From assembly GCA_050874385.1 (NCBI GenBank), contig JBNMKO010000005.1, positions 14,857 through 78,856 of the forward strand: a stretch of 64,000 bases of DNA, read 5' to 3'. The position numbers and the translations under genes were made by a program. Shown in pieces: positions 8,925 to 17,707 of this stretch; within the stretch, counting starts at the first letter, position 1; each line of letters begins with the position of its first letter. Source of the stretch: CAG-882 sp050874385 (GTDB lineage: Bacteria > Bacillota > Clostridia > Lachnospirales > Lachnospiraceae). The notes under the pieces were generated by a model. That model was not told the origin of the DNA, did not search any database, and saw nothing but the letters and a program-made list of their open reading frames with translations.

Positions 8925-10262
8925 ATGAAACTTAAATATTATCAGACAACTTATGTTGGTAATAAGAAGAAAACGGATGTGAAAGAGTACGATTTTTGTG
9001 ATGACAAGGGGCAGGAGAACGAGGTTGTAAACCTGTACCCGCAGTTTGAAAAGCAGAGGATTGAAGGCTTTGGCGGTGCCGTCACAGACTCTGCCGGGTA
9101 TATTTTCTCACTGCTTGATGACGAGCAGAAAAAGGAGCTTGTGAGGTCATATTTTGGAAAGGACGCAATGTGCTACAATCAGGTGCGCATTCCGATTGAC
9201 AGCTGTGATTTTTCGCTTGGACACTACGAGGCAGACTCAGATGAAGCTGATGAAGATTTCAAGGAGTTTTCATTTGAGAGGGTGGAAAAATATATTCTTC
9301 CGCTTCTGGATGCGGCGGAAGCAGAGTATGGTCAGAAACTGGATATTTTGTTGTCCCCGTGGAGTCCGCCTGCCTATATGAAAACAACGGGCGAGAGAAA
9401 TCATGGCGGCAAGTTAAAGAAGGAATATCACAAAAGATGGGCTGAATATATCTGCCGATACATAGAGGAGTACAGAAACAGGGGCTACCATGTTACAAAG
9501 TTAACCATGCAGAATGAGCCGAAGGCAGTGCAGACATGGGATTCATGTATATACACTGCCGAGGAGGAGAAGGAGTTTCTAAAGGATTATCTGTACCCTT
9601 CACTTGTGGAGCACAAGCTTGATGACATAGAAATATATATTTGGGACCACAACAAGGAGCGCGCTTTTGAATGGGCGGAGACACTTTTTACAGGTGACAC
9701 GGCGGACATGGTGGCAGGAATAGCTTTTCACTGGTACAGCGGCGACCATTTTGAGGCATTGCAGATGATTAAGGAAAAATTCCCTGACAAGAAGCTTCTC
9801 TTGTCCGAGGCATGTATTGAATTTTGCAAATATGCGGCGGATGATTATCTTAAAAATGCCCAGAAGTATGCCCACGATATGATTGGAAATTTCAACAATG
9901 GCATGCAGACCTTCCTGGACTGGAATTTAATTCTCGACGAGTTCGGAGGCCCTAACCATGTGAAAAATTTCTGCGATGCACCTTATATGTATGACATTAA
10001 AAATAATGTGCTGATTGAGAGAAATATCGCGGGACATATATGGCATTTCAGCCATTTTATCAAGCCGGGTGCGGTAAGGATTGGCATGAGCAGATACACG
10101 GACGAGCTTGAGGTGGCTGCATTTAAGCAGGAAGGACAGCTTGTGGTTGTCGTGCTCAACAGGACGCAGAGGGAAATTCCATTCTATTTAAGGCTCAATG
10201 ACACATGCGTGAAATTAAATGCGGCGGCACAGTCGATTGCGACGGGGGTTATTTCTGACTGA
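8925..10262 (+). CDS. Glycoside hydrolase family 30 (glucosylceramidase-like)
   Basis: A 445-aa retaining beta-glycosidase without a signal peptide, so it probably acts on imported oligosaccharides. The GH30 opening IEGFGGAVTDSAG is followed by the (beta/alpha)8 core: acid/base Glu198 in TMQNEPKAVQTW and nucleophile Glu295 in LLLSEACIEF. The C-terminal beta-domain (about 375-445) ends in a VVVVLNRTQREIPFYL-type strand. GH30 members include beta-glucosidases, beta-1,6-glucanases, xylanases and fucosidases; the subfamily cannot be fixed by eye, though the sequence looks glucosylceramidase-like. GGAGGTAGTGAT precedes the ATG. It is the last gene of the transporter/two-component cluster. Confidence 0.92.
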   Translation: MKLKYYQTTYVGNKKKTDVKEYDFCDDKGQENEVVNLYPQFEKQRIEGFGGAVTDSAGYIFSLLDDEQKKELVRSYFGKDAMCYNQVRIPIDSCDFSLGHYEADSDEADEDFKEFSFERVEKYILPLLDAAEAEYGQKLDILLSPWSPPAYMKTTGERNHGGKLKKEYHKRWAEYICRYIEEYRNRGYHVTKLTMQNEPKAVQTWDSCIYTAEEEKEFLKDYLYPSLVEHKLDDIEIYIWDHNKERAFEWAETLFTGDTADMVAGIAFHWYSGDHFEALQMIKEKFPDKKLLLSEACIEFCKYAADDYLKNAQKYAHDMIGNFNNGMQTFLDWNLILDEFGGPNHVKNFCDAPYMYDIKNNVLIERNIAGHIWHFSHFIKPGAVRIGMSRYTDELEVAAFKQEGQLVVVVLNRTQREIPFYLRLNDTCVKLNAAAQSIATGVISD

Positions 10263-10333
10263 GAAATAATGCTGGAATAATTACAACTGCTTTAAGTAGA
10301 TGTGAGGTTTTTATTACTAAAAATATATAATTA

Positions 10334-10378
10334 AAAAGGCATGTTAAAATATAGAAAGTATTTTTTAACATGCCTTTT
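10334..10378. terminator. Bidirectional intrinsic terminator
   Basis: A perfect 16-bp stem (10334-10349 with 10363-10378) is flanked by A and T runs on both sides, so it can end transcription from the GH30 gene on the plus strand and the MATE gene on the minus strand. It sits exactly between these convergent genes. Confidence 0.9.
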
Positions 10379-10385
10379 AATATTT

Positions 10386-11759
10386 TTAATTCTCTTTAAA
10401 GGTGTTTCCATATTTCACTGATGGTCTGTACACCATAAGCGCGATAAATATGAGCACCGCCGTGGTTGACAGGCTGACTGGGTAGGCGAGCATAAGTGCG
10501 CCGAAGGTCTTGTGTGCGGCAAAGTATGTGTACACCCACACAATTCTCACGGCGCAAACGCCAAGGATTGTGAGTATTGCAGGGACGAGCGATATTCCAA
10601 AGCCGCGCATATAACCGGACATTATCTCGTATATCATGCTGAAAATGTATGCCGTGAAAATCAGCACAAGCCTCGTGTATCCGAGCTCAATTACCTGTGG
10701 GTCACTGTTAAATATGGACAGCAGAAGTTTTCCGCACAGTAAAATGACCACGATGGACGTGAGGCAGGTCACAGCCGCCTCGCAAAGGCAAAGGATAAGT
10801 GTGCGCTTGCATCGCTTTATCTGGTTTGCGCCGTAGTTCTGACCAACAAAAGTTGTACATGCCTGACTGAACGAGTTGAATATGTAGTACACAAATATTT
10901 CTATGTTGTAGGCGGCGCTTGAGGCTGCGATTACAACTGTGCCGAGGCTGTTTATTGCCGCCTGAATTACGATGTTTGCAAGGTTGAAAACGGCACTCTG
11001 TATTCCGGCGGGCAGACCTATTTTAATAATTTTTCCAAGACATTCCCTGTCAATTTCAAGCTTTTTTACATCAACATGGATAACCTTGTCAGTGTGCATA
11101 AGCCTGATAAATAAAACGGTAGAGCTTACGGTGTTGGATATGACTGTTGCGATGGCGACACCGTTTACGGTCATTTTTAGAAGCACCACAAAGAAAAGAT
11201 TTAGCAGGACATTTAATACTCCCGAAAGTGCAAGCGCTTGTAGGGGGATTTTCGTGTCACCTGTGCTTCTGAATATCGCTGCCTCGAAATTGTACAAAAA
11301 TATGACCGGCATACCGATAAGGTAAATTCTTATATACATTAGCGCGTAGTCAAAAACGTCGTCGGGAACATTTAAAAGCTTTAGTATATTTCCTATAAAA
11401 AGCTCGCCGAGTATCGTGACAAGCAGACCTCCGATAAGAGATGTTATTATTGAGGTGTGAACCGCTTTTTGCACGGTCTTGCTGTCGCCGCGCCCGATGG
11501 CGTTGGATATGATGACATTTGTTCCGAGGGAAATTCCGATAAACAGATTTAAAAGCATTCCTATAATCGGGGTGTTTGCCCCGACAGCGGCTATGGCTGC
11601 CGTTCTGTCAGTCGATGCGAAATTGCCGACAATCGCTATATCCGATGCGTTAAAGAGCTGTTCAAGTATTCCCGTGGCGGCTACGGGCAGCGCGTAAAGT
11701 GGGATTTTGTTCCATATGCTGCCGTTTAGCATGTCGAGTTGTTTTTTTGATGAACTCAT
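10386..11759 (-). CDS. MATE family efflux transporter
   Basis: A 457-aa multidrug/toxin exporter of the MATE family with 12 predicted helices, pumping organic compounds out using a Na+ or H+ gradient. Family features include the N-terminal IPLYALPVAATGILEQLFNASDIAIVG repeat opening, AIGRGDSKTVQKAVHTS in the loop after helix 2, and the matching second-half FVGQNYGANQIKRCKRT. The start is followed on its own strand by MSSSKKQLDMLNG, with GGAGT ahead. It is transcribed away from the LysR regulator at 12032, a common regulator/exporter arrangement. Substrate unknown. Confidence 0.93.
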   Translation of the reverse strand: MSSSKKQLDMLNGSIWNKIPLYALPVAATGILEQLFNASDIAIVGNFASTDRTAAIAAVGANTPIIGMLLNLFIGISLGTNVIISNAIGRGDSKTVQKAVHTSIITSLIGGLLVTILGELFIGNILKLLNVPDDVFDYALMYIRIYLIGMPVIFLYNFEAAIFRSTGDTKIPLQALALSGVLNVLLNLFFVVLLKMTVNGVAIATVISNTVSSTVLFIRLMHTDKVIHVDVKKLEIDRECLGKIIKIGLPAGIQSAVFNLANIVIQAAINSLGTVVIAASSAAYNIEIFVYYIFNSFSQACTTFVGQNYGANQIKRCKRTLILCLCEAAVTCLTSIVVILLCGKLLLSIFNSDPQVIELGYTRLVLIFTAYIFSMIYEIMSGYMRGFGISLVPAILTILGVCAVRIVWVYTYFAAHKTFGALMLAYPVSLSTTAVLIFIALMVYRPSVKYGNTFKEN

Positions 11760-11862
11760 AAAGAGGACTCCTTTTCATTTTTTCATGCTGTATTATAAAA
11801 TCTACGCAATATAATAGCAAATACCTATTAACTATGATATTATATAGCTAAAAGGCATTATA

Positions 11863-11899
11863 AAAAACTAAATCAGTAAAATATGCTGATTTAGTTTTT
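11863..11899. terminator. Terminator-like hairpin in a divergent promoter region
   Basis: A perfect 14-bp stem (11863-11876 with 11886-11899), 9-nt loop, with A and T runs at its ends. It would act as an intrinsic terminator on either strand, yet it lies between two divergent starts (MATE at 11759 and LysR at 12032), where no upstream gene needs termination. It may attenuate the LysR or MATE leader or be a remnant. The rest of the 11760-12031 gap is A+T-rich with no clear reading frame. Confidence 0.6.
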
Positions 11900-12031
11900 A
11901 TGAGTTTTACAATAGTTCATCATAGATTACTTTTTGAAAAATAGGCAAAAAGCAGTGCTTTTTTATTTGTATTACTATGAAATATTGATATGTGGATATT
12001 AGAAAATGAAAATGTAAAAGGAGACACCAAC

Positions 12032-12895
12032 ATGGATATAAGGGTACTGCGCTATTTCCTCGCCGTCGCCCGCGAGGAAAACATCACAAAGGCTGCACAG
12101 AGCCTTCACATCGCACAGCCGTCGCTCTCAAAACAGATTATGGAGCTTGAGAATGAGATTGGAAGAAAGCTTTTAATTCGCGGAAAAAAGAAGGTGACGC
12201 TCACACAAGAGGGACTGTTGCTACGAAAGAGGGCGGAGGAGCTTGTGGCGCTCATGGAAAAGACGGAAAGGGAGCTTACAGCGGGCGATGAAGAATTGTC
12301 AGGTGAGTTATATATTGGAGGAAACGCCACATCTTCGGTGCTTAAAATTGCCGCACAGCTACGAAAAGAGCATGAGAATGTGAAGTTCCATTTTTACAGC
12401 GGGGATGCGACGGACGTTTTGGAGAGGCTTGACCACGGAAATCTTGATTTTGCGGTTATGCTTGAGCCGATAGACACGGTAAAATATGATTTTATCTCGC
12501 TTTCGGGCAGTTCGGAGTGGGGATTGCTCATGGAGAGCGATTGTGAGCTTGCAAAGGAGCGGATGGTGAGCCGCGAGGAGCTTGTGAAAGCTCCGCTTAT
12601 ACTGCACCAAAGAATTGGTTTGCAGGAGGAGATTGCGCACTGGGCGCAGACAAGCCTTGAGCGCATGAATATCGTGGCGACCTACAATGTCGTTCATGGA
12701 AGCCCGATAGCATTTGTGGAGAGCGGGCTAGGATATTTTCTCACGACAAGGGATTTGCTCGCGCCGCGGCTTGACGATAACGTGTGCTTTCGCCCTCTAA
12801 ATCCGCCGCTCACGACAAAGTATGCGCTTGTTTGGAAGAAACATGCGGTTTTCGGGAAGGTGGCGGAGGCTTTTCTTGAAAAAATGAAGTGTTAA
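12032..12895 (+). CDS. LysR family transcriptional regulator
   Basis: A 287-aa regulator with an N-terminal winged helix-turn-helix (MDIRVLRYFLAVAREENITKAA, then SLHIAQPSLSKQI) and a C-terminal effector-binding domain. ATG 12032 follows AAAAGGAGAC; the upstream in-frame ATG lacks a site. It is divergent from the MATE exporter gene and probably controls it and itself. Its N-terminus closely resembles that of the LysR protein at 30002, suggesting related regulators with different effectors. Effector unknown. Confidence 0.92.
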   Translation: MDIRVLRYFLAVAREENITKAAQSLHIAQPSLSKQIMELENEIGRKLLIRGKKKVTLTQEGLLLRKRAEELVALMEKTERELTAGDEELSGELYIGGNATSSVLKIAAQLRKEHENVKFHFYSGDATDVLERLDHGNLDFAVMLEPIDTVKYDFISLSGSSEWGLLMESDCELAKERMVSREELVKAPLILHQRIGLQEEIAHWAQTSLERMNIVATYNVVHGSPIAFVESGLGYFLTTRDLLAPRLDDNVCFRPLNPPLTTKYALVWKKHAVFGKVAEAFLEKMKC

Positions 12896-12899
12896 GCAG

Positions 12900-12992
12900 A
12901 TGACAAGTTTTTTCAGGATTAATATTGTTTTAACACTATAAAAGAAGTCCACCGCTTCTATTGCATGGAGTAATAAGTGGGAGACTTGTCAT
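12900..12992. repeat. Intergenic hairpin repeat family 1, copy 1
   Basis: A 9-bp inverted repeat (ATGACAAGT 12900-12908; ACTTGTCAT 12984-12992) encloses a repeated core at about 12931-12990 (ACTATAAAAGAAGTCC, then CTTCTATTGCATGGAG and TAATAAGTGGGA). Similar sequence recurs at 42717-42775 and, more loosely, at 26908-26987. It lies between the convergent LysR and MerR genes, so it may serve as terminator, but the sequence similarity between copies goes beyond what a terminator needs. Confidence 0.55.
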
Positions 12993-12997
12993 GCACA

Positions 12998-13393
12998 TTA
13001 CCAGTTGAGCGGATTGCACTCGTCCTCGCGTTTTCCGTCGGCGACCTCCTGACACACTTTTATTTTGTCGGTGAGGCATGAAATTCTTCTCTGCGCGGTC
13101 TCTAGGTCGTGCTCCGCCTGTTCCTTTAACTTTATTAAAATATCAAGTCTTTCGTTGATGGTGGACGCGCCCTGTTCACACAGCGAAAAATAATACTTTA
13201 TCTCAGGTATGCCAAGTCCGCTTGAGCGCAGAAATACCACAGCGCGAAGCCAGTTTATTGACTCGTCATCAAATATCCTGTTGCCGTTTTTGTCATGGCG
13301 CAGATTTGGGACAAGCCCCATGTCGCAGTAGTGACGGACTGTGTGGACGGTGAGATTTAATGTGTCGCATACATATTTTATCGTGTAATTCAT
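12998..13393 (-). CDS. MerR family transcriptional regulator
   Basis: A 131-aa MerR protein: winged helix at residues 1-70 (YTIKYVCDTLNLTVHTVRHYCDMGLVPNL, and FDDESINWLRAVVFLRSSGLGIPEIKYY) and a C-terminal coiled coil for dimerisation (about 80-120). There is no metal-binding Cys cluster, so it resembles the aldehyde/oxidative stress branch. ATG 13393 is preferred; GGGAGG is 13 nt upstream, which is long, and a TTG at 13414 would place this site inside the gene. The divergent gene at 13643 has a MerR-type promoter, making it the probable target. Confidence 0.9.
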   Translation of the reverse strand: MNYTIKYVCDTLNLTVHTVRHYCDMGLVPNLRHDKNGNRIFDDESINWLRAVVFLRSSGLGIPEIKYYFSLCEQGASTINERLDILIKLKEQAEHDLETAQRRISCLTDKIKVCQEVADGKREDECNPLNW

Positions 13394-13421
13394 AAAATTT
13401 ATATAACCTCCCAAAAAAGTA

Positions 13422-13452
13422 TTGACCTCGGGTCACTCGAGGGTGTTAAGGT
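13422..13452 (+). promoter_or_regulatory. MerR-type promoter with 19-bp spacer and palindromic operator
   Basis: TTGACC (13422-13427), a 19-bp spacer (13428-13446) and TAAGGT (13447-13452). The long spacer carries the inverted repeat CCTCGGGT-cactc-GAGGG. A stretched spacer containing a palindrome is the hallmark of promoters activated by MerR-family untwisting. It points towards the 13643 operon, leaving a leader of about 190 nt. No other feature was seen in 13394-13642. Confidence 0.75.
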
Positions 13453-13642
13453 AAATATACCACAGATATTTGAGAAACTCAAATAGCACAATATATGATG
13501 CAATGATTGCAAGTGAGTTGACATATTTACATGATTAATGAGCGACAAAATTATTGAGCCATGAAATCGCAATATAATATTAAGTAGTTTTGCAAATATC
13601 TATAAATACAATTTATGCTGAAAGGTGGAAATGTAAATTTAT

Positions 13643-14242
13643 ATGAAAAAGGTTGTTATTTTTGGGGCAGCAGGTCACACAGGAAAATATATCACAAGAA
13701 AAATGCAGGCACAGAAGGATATTGAGCTTTCTGTTTTTGTTAGAAATCCTGACAAATTCGGGGATATGAAGCTTGACGGAGTGAACGTAATAAAGGGCGA
13801 TGCACTTAACGCAGACGATGTTGTGAGAGCCATGGACGGGCAGGATGTGCTTCTTTGTTCGCTTGAGGGAGATGTGCGCACGATGGCACAGAACATTGTG
13901 AGTGCATTAGAAAAGACTTCCGTTAAGAGAATTATATGGATAACAGGAATGGGAATACACCACGAAATCACAGGCATGAGAGGAATGATGTTAAACATGC
14001 TTGCGAAAAAGAGACCTGATTATATTGAGGCAGCGGACATTATCGCAGGCAGCAGTGCTGTCACAACGCTTCTTAGATGCCCGGGAATAAAGGACGGGGA
14101 CAACGAGGTTTATTTTCTCACAAAGGAGGGCGAGCAGCCTAAGCGCAACGATATTGCCAGAGCCGGAATTGCAAAGTGCATGGCGGATATGATAGCTGAC
14201 GAGACGCTTGGGGCAAATGAGAGCTTGGGTATCACTAATTAG
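13643..14242 (+). CDS. NAD(P)-binding oxidoreductase-like protein (atypical SDR/NmrA type)
   Basis: A 199-aa Rossmann-fold protein opening VVIFGAAGHTGKYITRKM, the glycine motif of atypical SDRs, followed by VRNPDKF, typical of NAD(P)H preference, and VKRIIWITGMG near residue 100. It lacks a classical YxxxK pair in the usual place, so it may sense redox state or reduce quinone-like compounds. It is followed after 45 bp by a flavoprotein gene, and the two probably form a MerR-controlled stress operon. Confidence 0.85.
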   Translation: MKKVVIFGAAGHTGKYITRKMQAQKDIELSVFVRNPDKFGDMKLDGVNVIKGDALNADDVVRAMDGQDVLLCSLEGDVRTMAQNIVSALEKTSVKRIIWITGMGIHHEITGMRGMMLNMLAKKRPDYIEAADIIAGSSAVTTLLRCPGIKDGDNEVYFLTKEGEQPKRNDIARAGIAKCMADMIADETLGANESLGITN

Positions 14243-14287
14243 TAGGTGGTTGCGAAAATTTAATTTTTTATACAGAAGGAGTATGTT

Positions 14288-14824
14288 ATGAAATCAGTTT
14301 TAATTTTATCGGGAAGTCCGAGACTTAACGGAAATTCCTCAATTTTGAGCGATGAATTTGCAAGAGGGGCAGCCGAGGCGGGCTGTCAGGTGGAGAAGAT
14401 ACAGGTTCAGAGAAAGCATGTTGCGGGCTGTCTTGGCTGTAATGCATGTTACAGGAATAACGGCGAGTGCGTTCAGAAGGACGACATGGCTGAAATCAAG
14501 GAAAAGATGATTGCCGCCGATGTGATAGTACTCGCATCACCGATATATTTTTATTCCATGACAGCGCAGTTAAAGGCTGTCATTGACAGAACTTATGCAT
14601 TCTTTCAGCAGTTGAGCGGAAAAACTTTTTACTTTATAATATCATGTGCCGCACCGGATGAGAGCCTGACGGAGACAATGAAAGCATCGCTTCGCGGCTT
14701 TACATGCTGCGTTCCTGAGTCGGTTGAGGGCGGAATTGTGCTCGGACTTGACACAAATGAGCCGGGTGACGTAAAAAGTAAGGCTGCCATGAAGCAGGCT
14801 TACGAGATGGGAAGAGCGCTGTAA
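14288..14824 (+). CDS. NADPH-dependent FMN reductase / iron-sulfur flavoprotein-like
   Basis: A 178-aa flavodoxin-fold protein. FMN-phosphate loop SGSPRLNGNSSIL near the N-terminus; ASPIYFYSMTAQLKAVIDRTYAFF is the family's second FMN contact. GCLGCNACYRNNGEC (about residues 48-62) gives closely spaced Cys residues like those of iron-sulfur flavoproteins, although the last Cys spacing differs from the archaeal type and the cluster may not be bound. Ribosome site AGAAGGAG. Second gene of the MerR-linked operon; likely reduces quinones, azo or nitro compounds with NAD(P)H. Confidence 0.88.
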   Translation: MKSVLILSGSPRLNGNSSILSDEFARGAAEAGCQVEKIQVQRKHVAGCLGCNACYRNNGECVQKDDMAEIKEKMIAADVIVLASPIYFYSMTAQLKAVIDRTYAFFQQLSGKTFYFIISCAAPDESLTETMKASLRGFTCCVPESVEGGIVLGLDTNEPGDVKSKAAMKQAYEMGRAL

Positions 14825-14972
14825 TAGTTGGCGAGTTGCTTGGATAAAGAGTGGCAAAATATATCTGAGACAGCAAAATTAATAAAAAATATGCAAAAGA
14901 CAGAGTTCTTTATTATTATTTCATGAAGTTAGTCTTGTTCAAATTATCATAATAAAATAAATATGTACATTT

Positions 14973-15059
14973 AAGCCGGAGAGGTTGTGTATTGACCAAA
15001 GGAAGTCGGAATTAAAAATCTGACAGTTAGAGGTCGGTACATGCTTCTTTGGCTTTTTT
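14973..15059 (+). ncRNA. Structured RNA or attenuator with two alternative terminators
   Basis: The 387-bp gap 14825-15211 holds a compact folded segment ending in T6. CCAAAGGAAG (14996-15005) can pair with CTTCTTTGG (15044-15052, one bulge), with an inner TCGGA/TCTGA stem. Alternatively AAGCCGGAG (14973-14981) can pair with CTTTGGCTT (15047-15055). Both use the same 3' strand, so they exclude each other, as in attenuators and riboswitches. It could also simply be the terminator of the 14288 gene. I could not match it to a known riboswitch class. The rest of the gap is A+T-rich. Confidence 0.45.
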
Positions 15060-15211
15060 ATTTATGAAAATTTTTTCTATAATATTTTATAAAATAAAAT
15101 TACAAAATTGAAAACAAAAATACAAAAATCTTTTAGTTGATGAGATTATAATTGAGGTAAAGTTGGAAAGCGCAGTTTTAATTACTATTAAGTCAAAGAG
15201 AAAGGCATGAC

Positions 15212-17677
15212 ATGAATATTAAAAAAATAATTTCAAAGATGTCGTTGGAGGAAAAAATATCGTTCTGTACGGGCGGCGATTTCTGGCATACAAAGGCTAT
15301 GCAAAAGTACAATGTCCCGGCGATTATGATGTCGGACGGGCCTCACGGGCTTAGGTGTCAGCTTGGAGAGGCTGATATGGTCGGCGTGAATAAGTCCATG
15401 CCGGCGACTTGTTTTCCGGCTGCGGTGACAGCGGGGGCAACGTGGAATGAGGAACTCTATGCGCAGGAGGGAAAGGCGATAGGCGAGGAGGGACTCAGCT
15501 ACGGTGTGCCGCTCATTCTAGGGCCCGGCTGCAATATGAAGAGAAATCCGCTCGCTGGAAGAAATTTTGAGTATATCTCGGAAGACCCATATTTTGCGGG
15601 AAAGATGGCGGCGGCGTTTATAAGAGGGCAGCAGGAGAGCGGTGCATCCTCAAGTTTAAAGCATTTTGCAGCGAATAATCAGGAGTATAAAAGGCAGAAC
15701 GGCGACAGCCAAATGGATGAAAGGACGCTAAGAGAAATCTATCTTGCGGCATTTGAGATTGCTGTGAAGGAGGGAAAGCCCGACACCGTGATGTGCGCGT
15801 ACAACAAGATTAATGGAGTGCATTGCAGCGACAGCAAAAAGCTTCTGAACGATATTTTGCGTGAGGAATGGGGTTTTGAGGGCACGGTGATTACCGATTG
15901 GGGAGCGTTAAATGACAAGATAAAGGCATTTAAGGCGGGCTGCGACCTGAACATGCCGGGCGGCTCCGATTACATGGACAGGGCAGTTTACGAGGCGGTG
16001 AAAAATGGTTCACTCGATGAGGACAAGATTGATGCCTGTGTGGAGCGTATTCTAAGGCTTGTGGAGCATGGACAGAGGGTTTTAAATAAGAAAAACGATA
16101 GAAAAAGTAATGAAAATAGCGGCGAGAATAACAATCATAATAACAGCGAAAATAGCAATCAGAACAAAAGGAAAAATAATAAAAATGGTCTCACAGAGCA
16201 GATGATTAATTCCCACAATGAGCTTGCGCGAAATATAGCACAACAGGGTGCGGTTCTGTTAAAAAATGAGGACAATATTTTGCCGCTTGCCACGAATGAC
16301 ATTGTTCTGATTGGCTATATGGCGGGACATGCGCGTTATCAGGGAACGGGAAGCAGCCATATAAATCCGACCATGCAGGACAATCTGACAGATGCGTTTG
16401 CAGGAGTTACATATATTGAGTGCTGTGATGAGAGCGGAAATGTCACAAAGGAGAGCATTAGAGAGGCAAAAAAGGCGGCAGCAGAGCATGAGGTTGTGAT
16501 TGTCGCGGCGGGACTTCCGGAAGCCTATGAGTCGGAGGCGTTTGACAGGGAGAGTATGCGGCTTCCAAAAGGTCACAACAGGATGATTGAGGCGGTTGCG
16601 TCGGTGAATAAAAACACCGTGGTTGTTCTTATGGGCGGAAGCTCAATGTTACTCCCATGGGCGGACAAGGTAAAGGGCATACTGTATCTCGGACTCGCAG
16701 GTCAGGCGGGAGCGACGGCGGCGTACAACCTTCTCACGGGAAAGGCGGTTCCGTCGGGAAAATTGACCGACTCGTGGGTTATGAGCTATGAGGATGTTGT
16801 CTCAAGGGAGACATTTGGAAAGAAAAATGTGGAGTACAGGGAAGGAATATATGTCGGGTACCGCTATTATGACAAGGCGGGAAAGAAGCTGCGATATCCG
16901 TTTGGCTATGGTTTGTCCTACACGACTTTTGAATACGCCAATCTGAATGTAAATGGAGAAAATGTATCGTTAGAGATTACTAACACCGGAAAATATGCCG
17001 GGGCAGAGATTGTCCAGCTTTATATTGGAGCACCGCAGGACGGAATTTTCAGACCGAAAAAGGAATTAAAGAGATTTGCGCGCGTCGAGTTAGAGCCCGG
17101 TGAGACAAAAAAGGTGGACTTTGTACTTGATGACAGATGTTTTGCCGTGTGGAATGACGGATGGAAAGTGCCCGAGGGAACGTACACGGTGATGGCTGGA
17201 AGTTCCTGTGAGGACATAAGGCTTTCAAGAGAAATACATATAGATGGCGAAAATCTTGCTGTACCTAAATGGCAGAAAGAAAGCTGGTATGAGACATTAA
17301 AAGGTCTGCCAACTAGGTCTGATTGGGAAAAACTTATGGGACATGCAGTGCCGCTTGCGGCAGAGTCGAAAAAGGGGCATTTTACTTTGGACAATAGCTG
17401 CTATGAGATGAAGGACAGCTCACTTGTGATGAAAATTCAGTACAAGGTGACGGAAAACATCATAGCAAAGAGCTACGGCGGAAAGAAGGATATGTTCAAT
17501 CCGGCGTACAAGATGACACTCACATGTGCCGTCGACTGTCCGCTGAGGGCGGCTGCAATATGTAGTGGCGGAGTGATGAGCGACGCGGTTATGAATGGAA
17601 TGTTGCACATGGCAAACGGACATTATTTTAAGGGAATTGCGGCGATGTTAAAGCGTAATAAGAGACGTAGAAAGTAA
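15212..17677 (+). CDS. Glycoside hydrolase family 3 (beta-glucosidase type)
   Basis: An 821-aa enzyme without a signal peptide, releasing terminal sugars from imported beta-linked oligosaccharides. The N-terminal barrel (about 1-285) contains GPGCNMKRNPLAGRNFEYISEDP and nucleophile Asp229 in VITDWGAL. After an unusual Asn/Lys-rich insert (about 290-326) comes the alpha/beta sandwich domain (about 330-560), then a fibronectin-III-like domain (about 590-690, YPFGYGLSYTTFEY and LYIGAP). The last 110 residues extend beyond most GH3 proteins of this type and look like a small added domain. It is followed by a GPH symporter and a GH78 enzyme, which fits trimming of rhamnose-containing glycans or glycosides. 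Confidence 0.93.
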   Translation: MNIKKIISKMSLEEKISFCTGGDFWHTKAMQKYNVPAIMMSDGPHGLRCQLGEADMVGVNKSMPATCFPAAVTAGATWNEELYAQEGKAIGEEGLSYGVPLILGPGCNMKRNPLAGRNFEYISEDPYFAGKMAAAFIRGQQESGASSSLKHFAANNQEYKRQNGDSQMDERTLREIYLAAFEIAVKEGKPDTVMCAYNKINGVHCSDSKKLLNDILREEWGFEGTVITDWGALNDKIKAFKAGCDLNMPGGSDYMDRAVYEAVKNGSLDEDKIDACVERILRLVEHGQRVLNKKNDRKSNENSGENNNHNNSENSNQNKRKNNKNGLTEQMINSHNELARNIAQQGAVLLKNEDNILPLATNDIVLIGYMAGHARYQGTGSSHINPTMQDNLTDAFAGVTYIECCDESGNVTKESIREAKKAAAEHEVVIVAAGLPEAYESEAFDRESMRLPKGHNRMIEAVASVNKNTVVVLMGGSSMLLPWADKVKGILYLGLAGQAGATAAYNLLTGKAVPSGKLTDSWVMSYEDVVSRETFGKKNVEYREGIYVGYRYYDKAGKKLRYPFGYGLSYTTFEYANLNVNGENVSLEITNTGKYAGAEIVQLYIGAPQDGIFRPKKELKRFARVELEPGETKKVDFVLDDRCFAVWNDGWKVPEGTYTVMAGSSCEDIRLSREIHIDGENLAVPKWQKESWYETLKGLPTRSDWEKLMGHAVPLAAESKKGHFTLDNSCYEMKDSSLVMKIQYKVTENIIAKSYGGKKDMFNPAYKMTLTCAVDCPLRAAAICSGGVMSDAVMNGMLHMANGHYFKGIAAMLKRNKRRRK

Positions 17678-17707
17678 AATATCAAATACGGAAAGGAGAA
17701 AATTCTT

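Noticed and set aside
12995..13015. Repeat family 2 core (AGCGGATTGC) at the end of the MerR gene
   Set aside because: Only about 10 bases match, within codons for the C-terminal NPLNW; the ATATCC half is absent.
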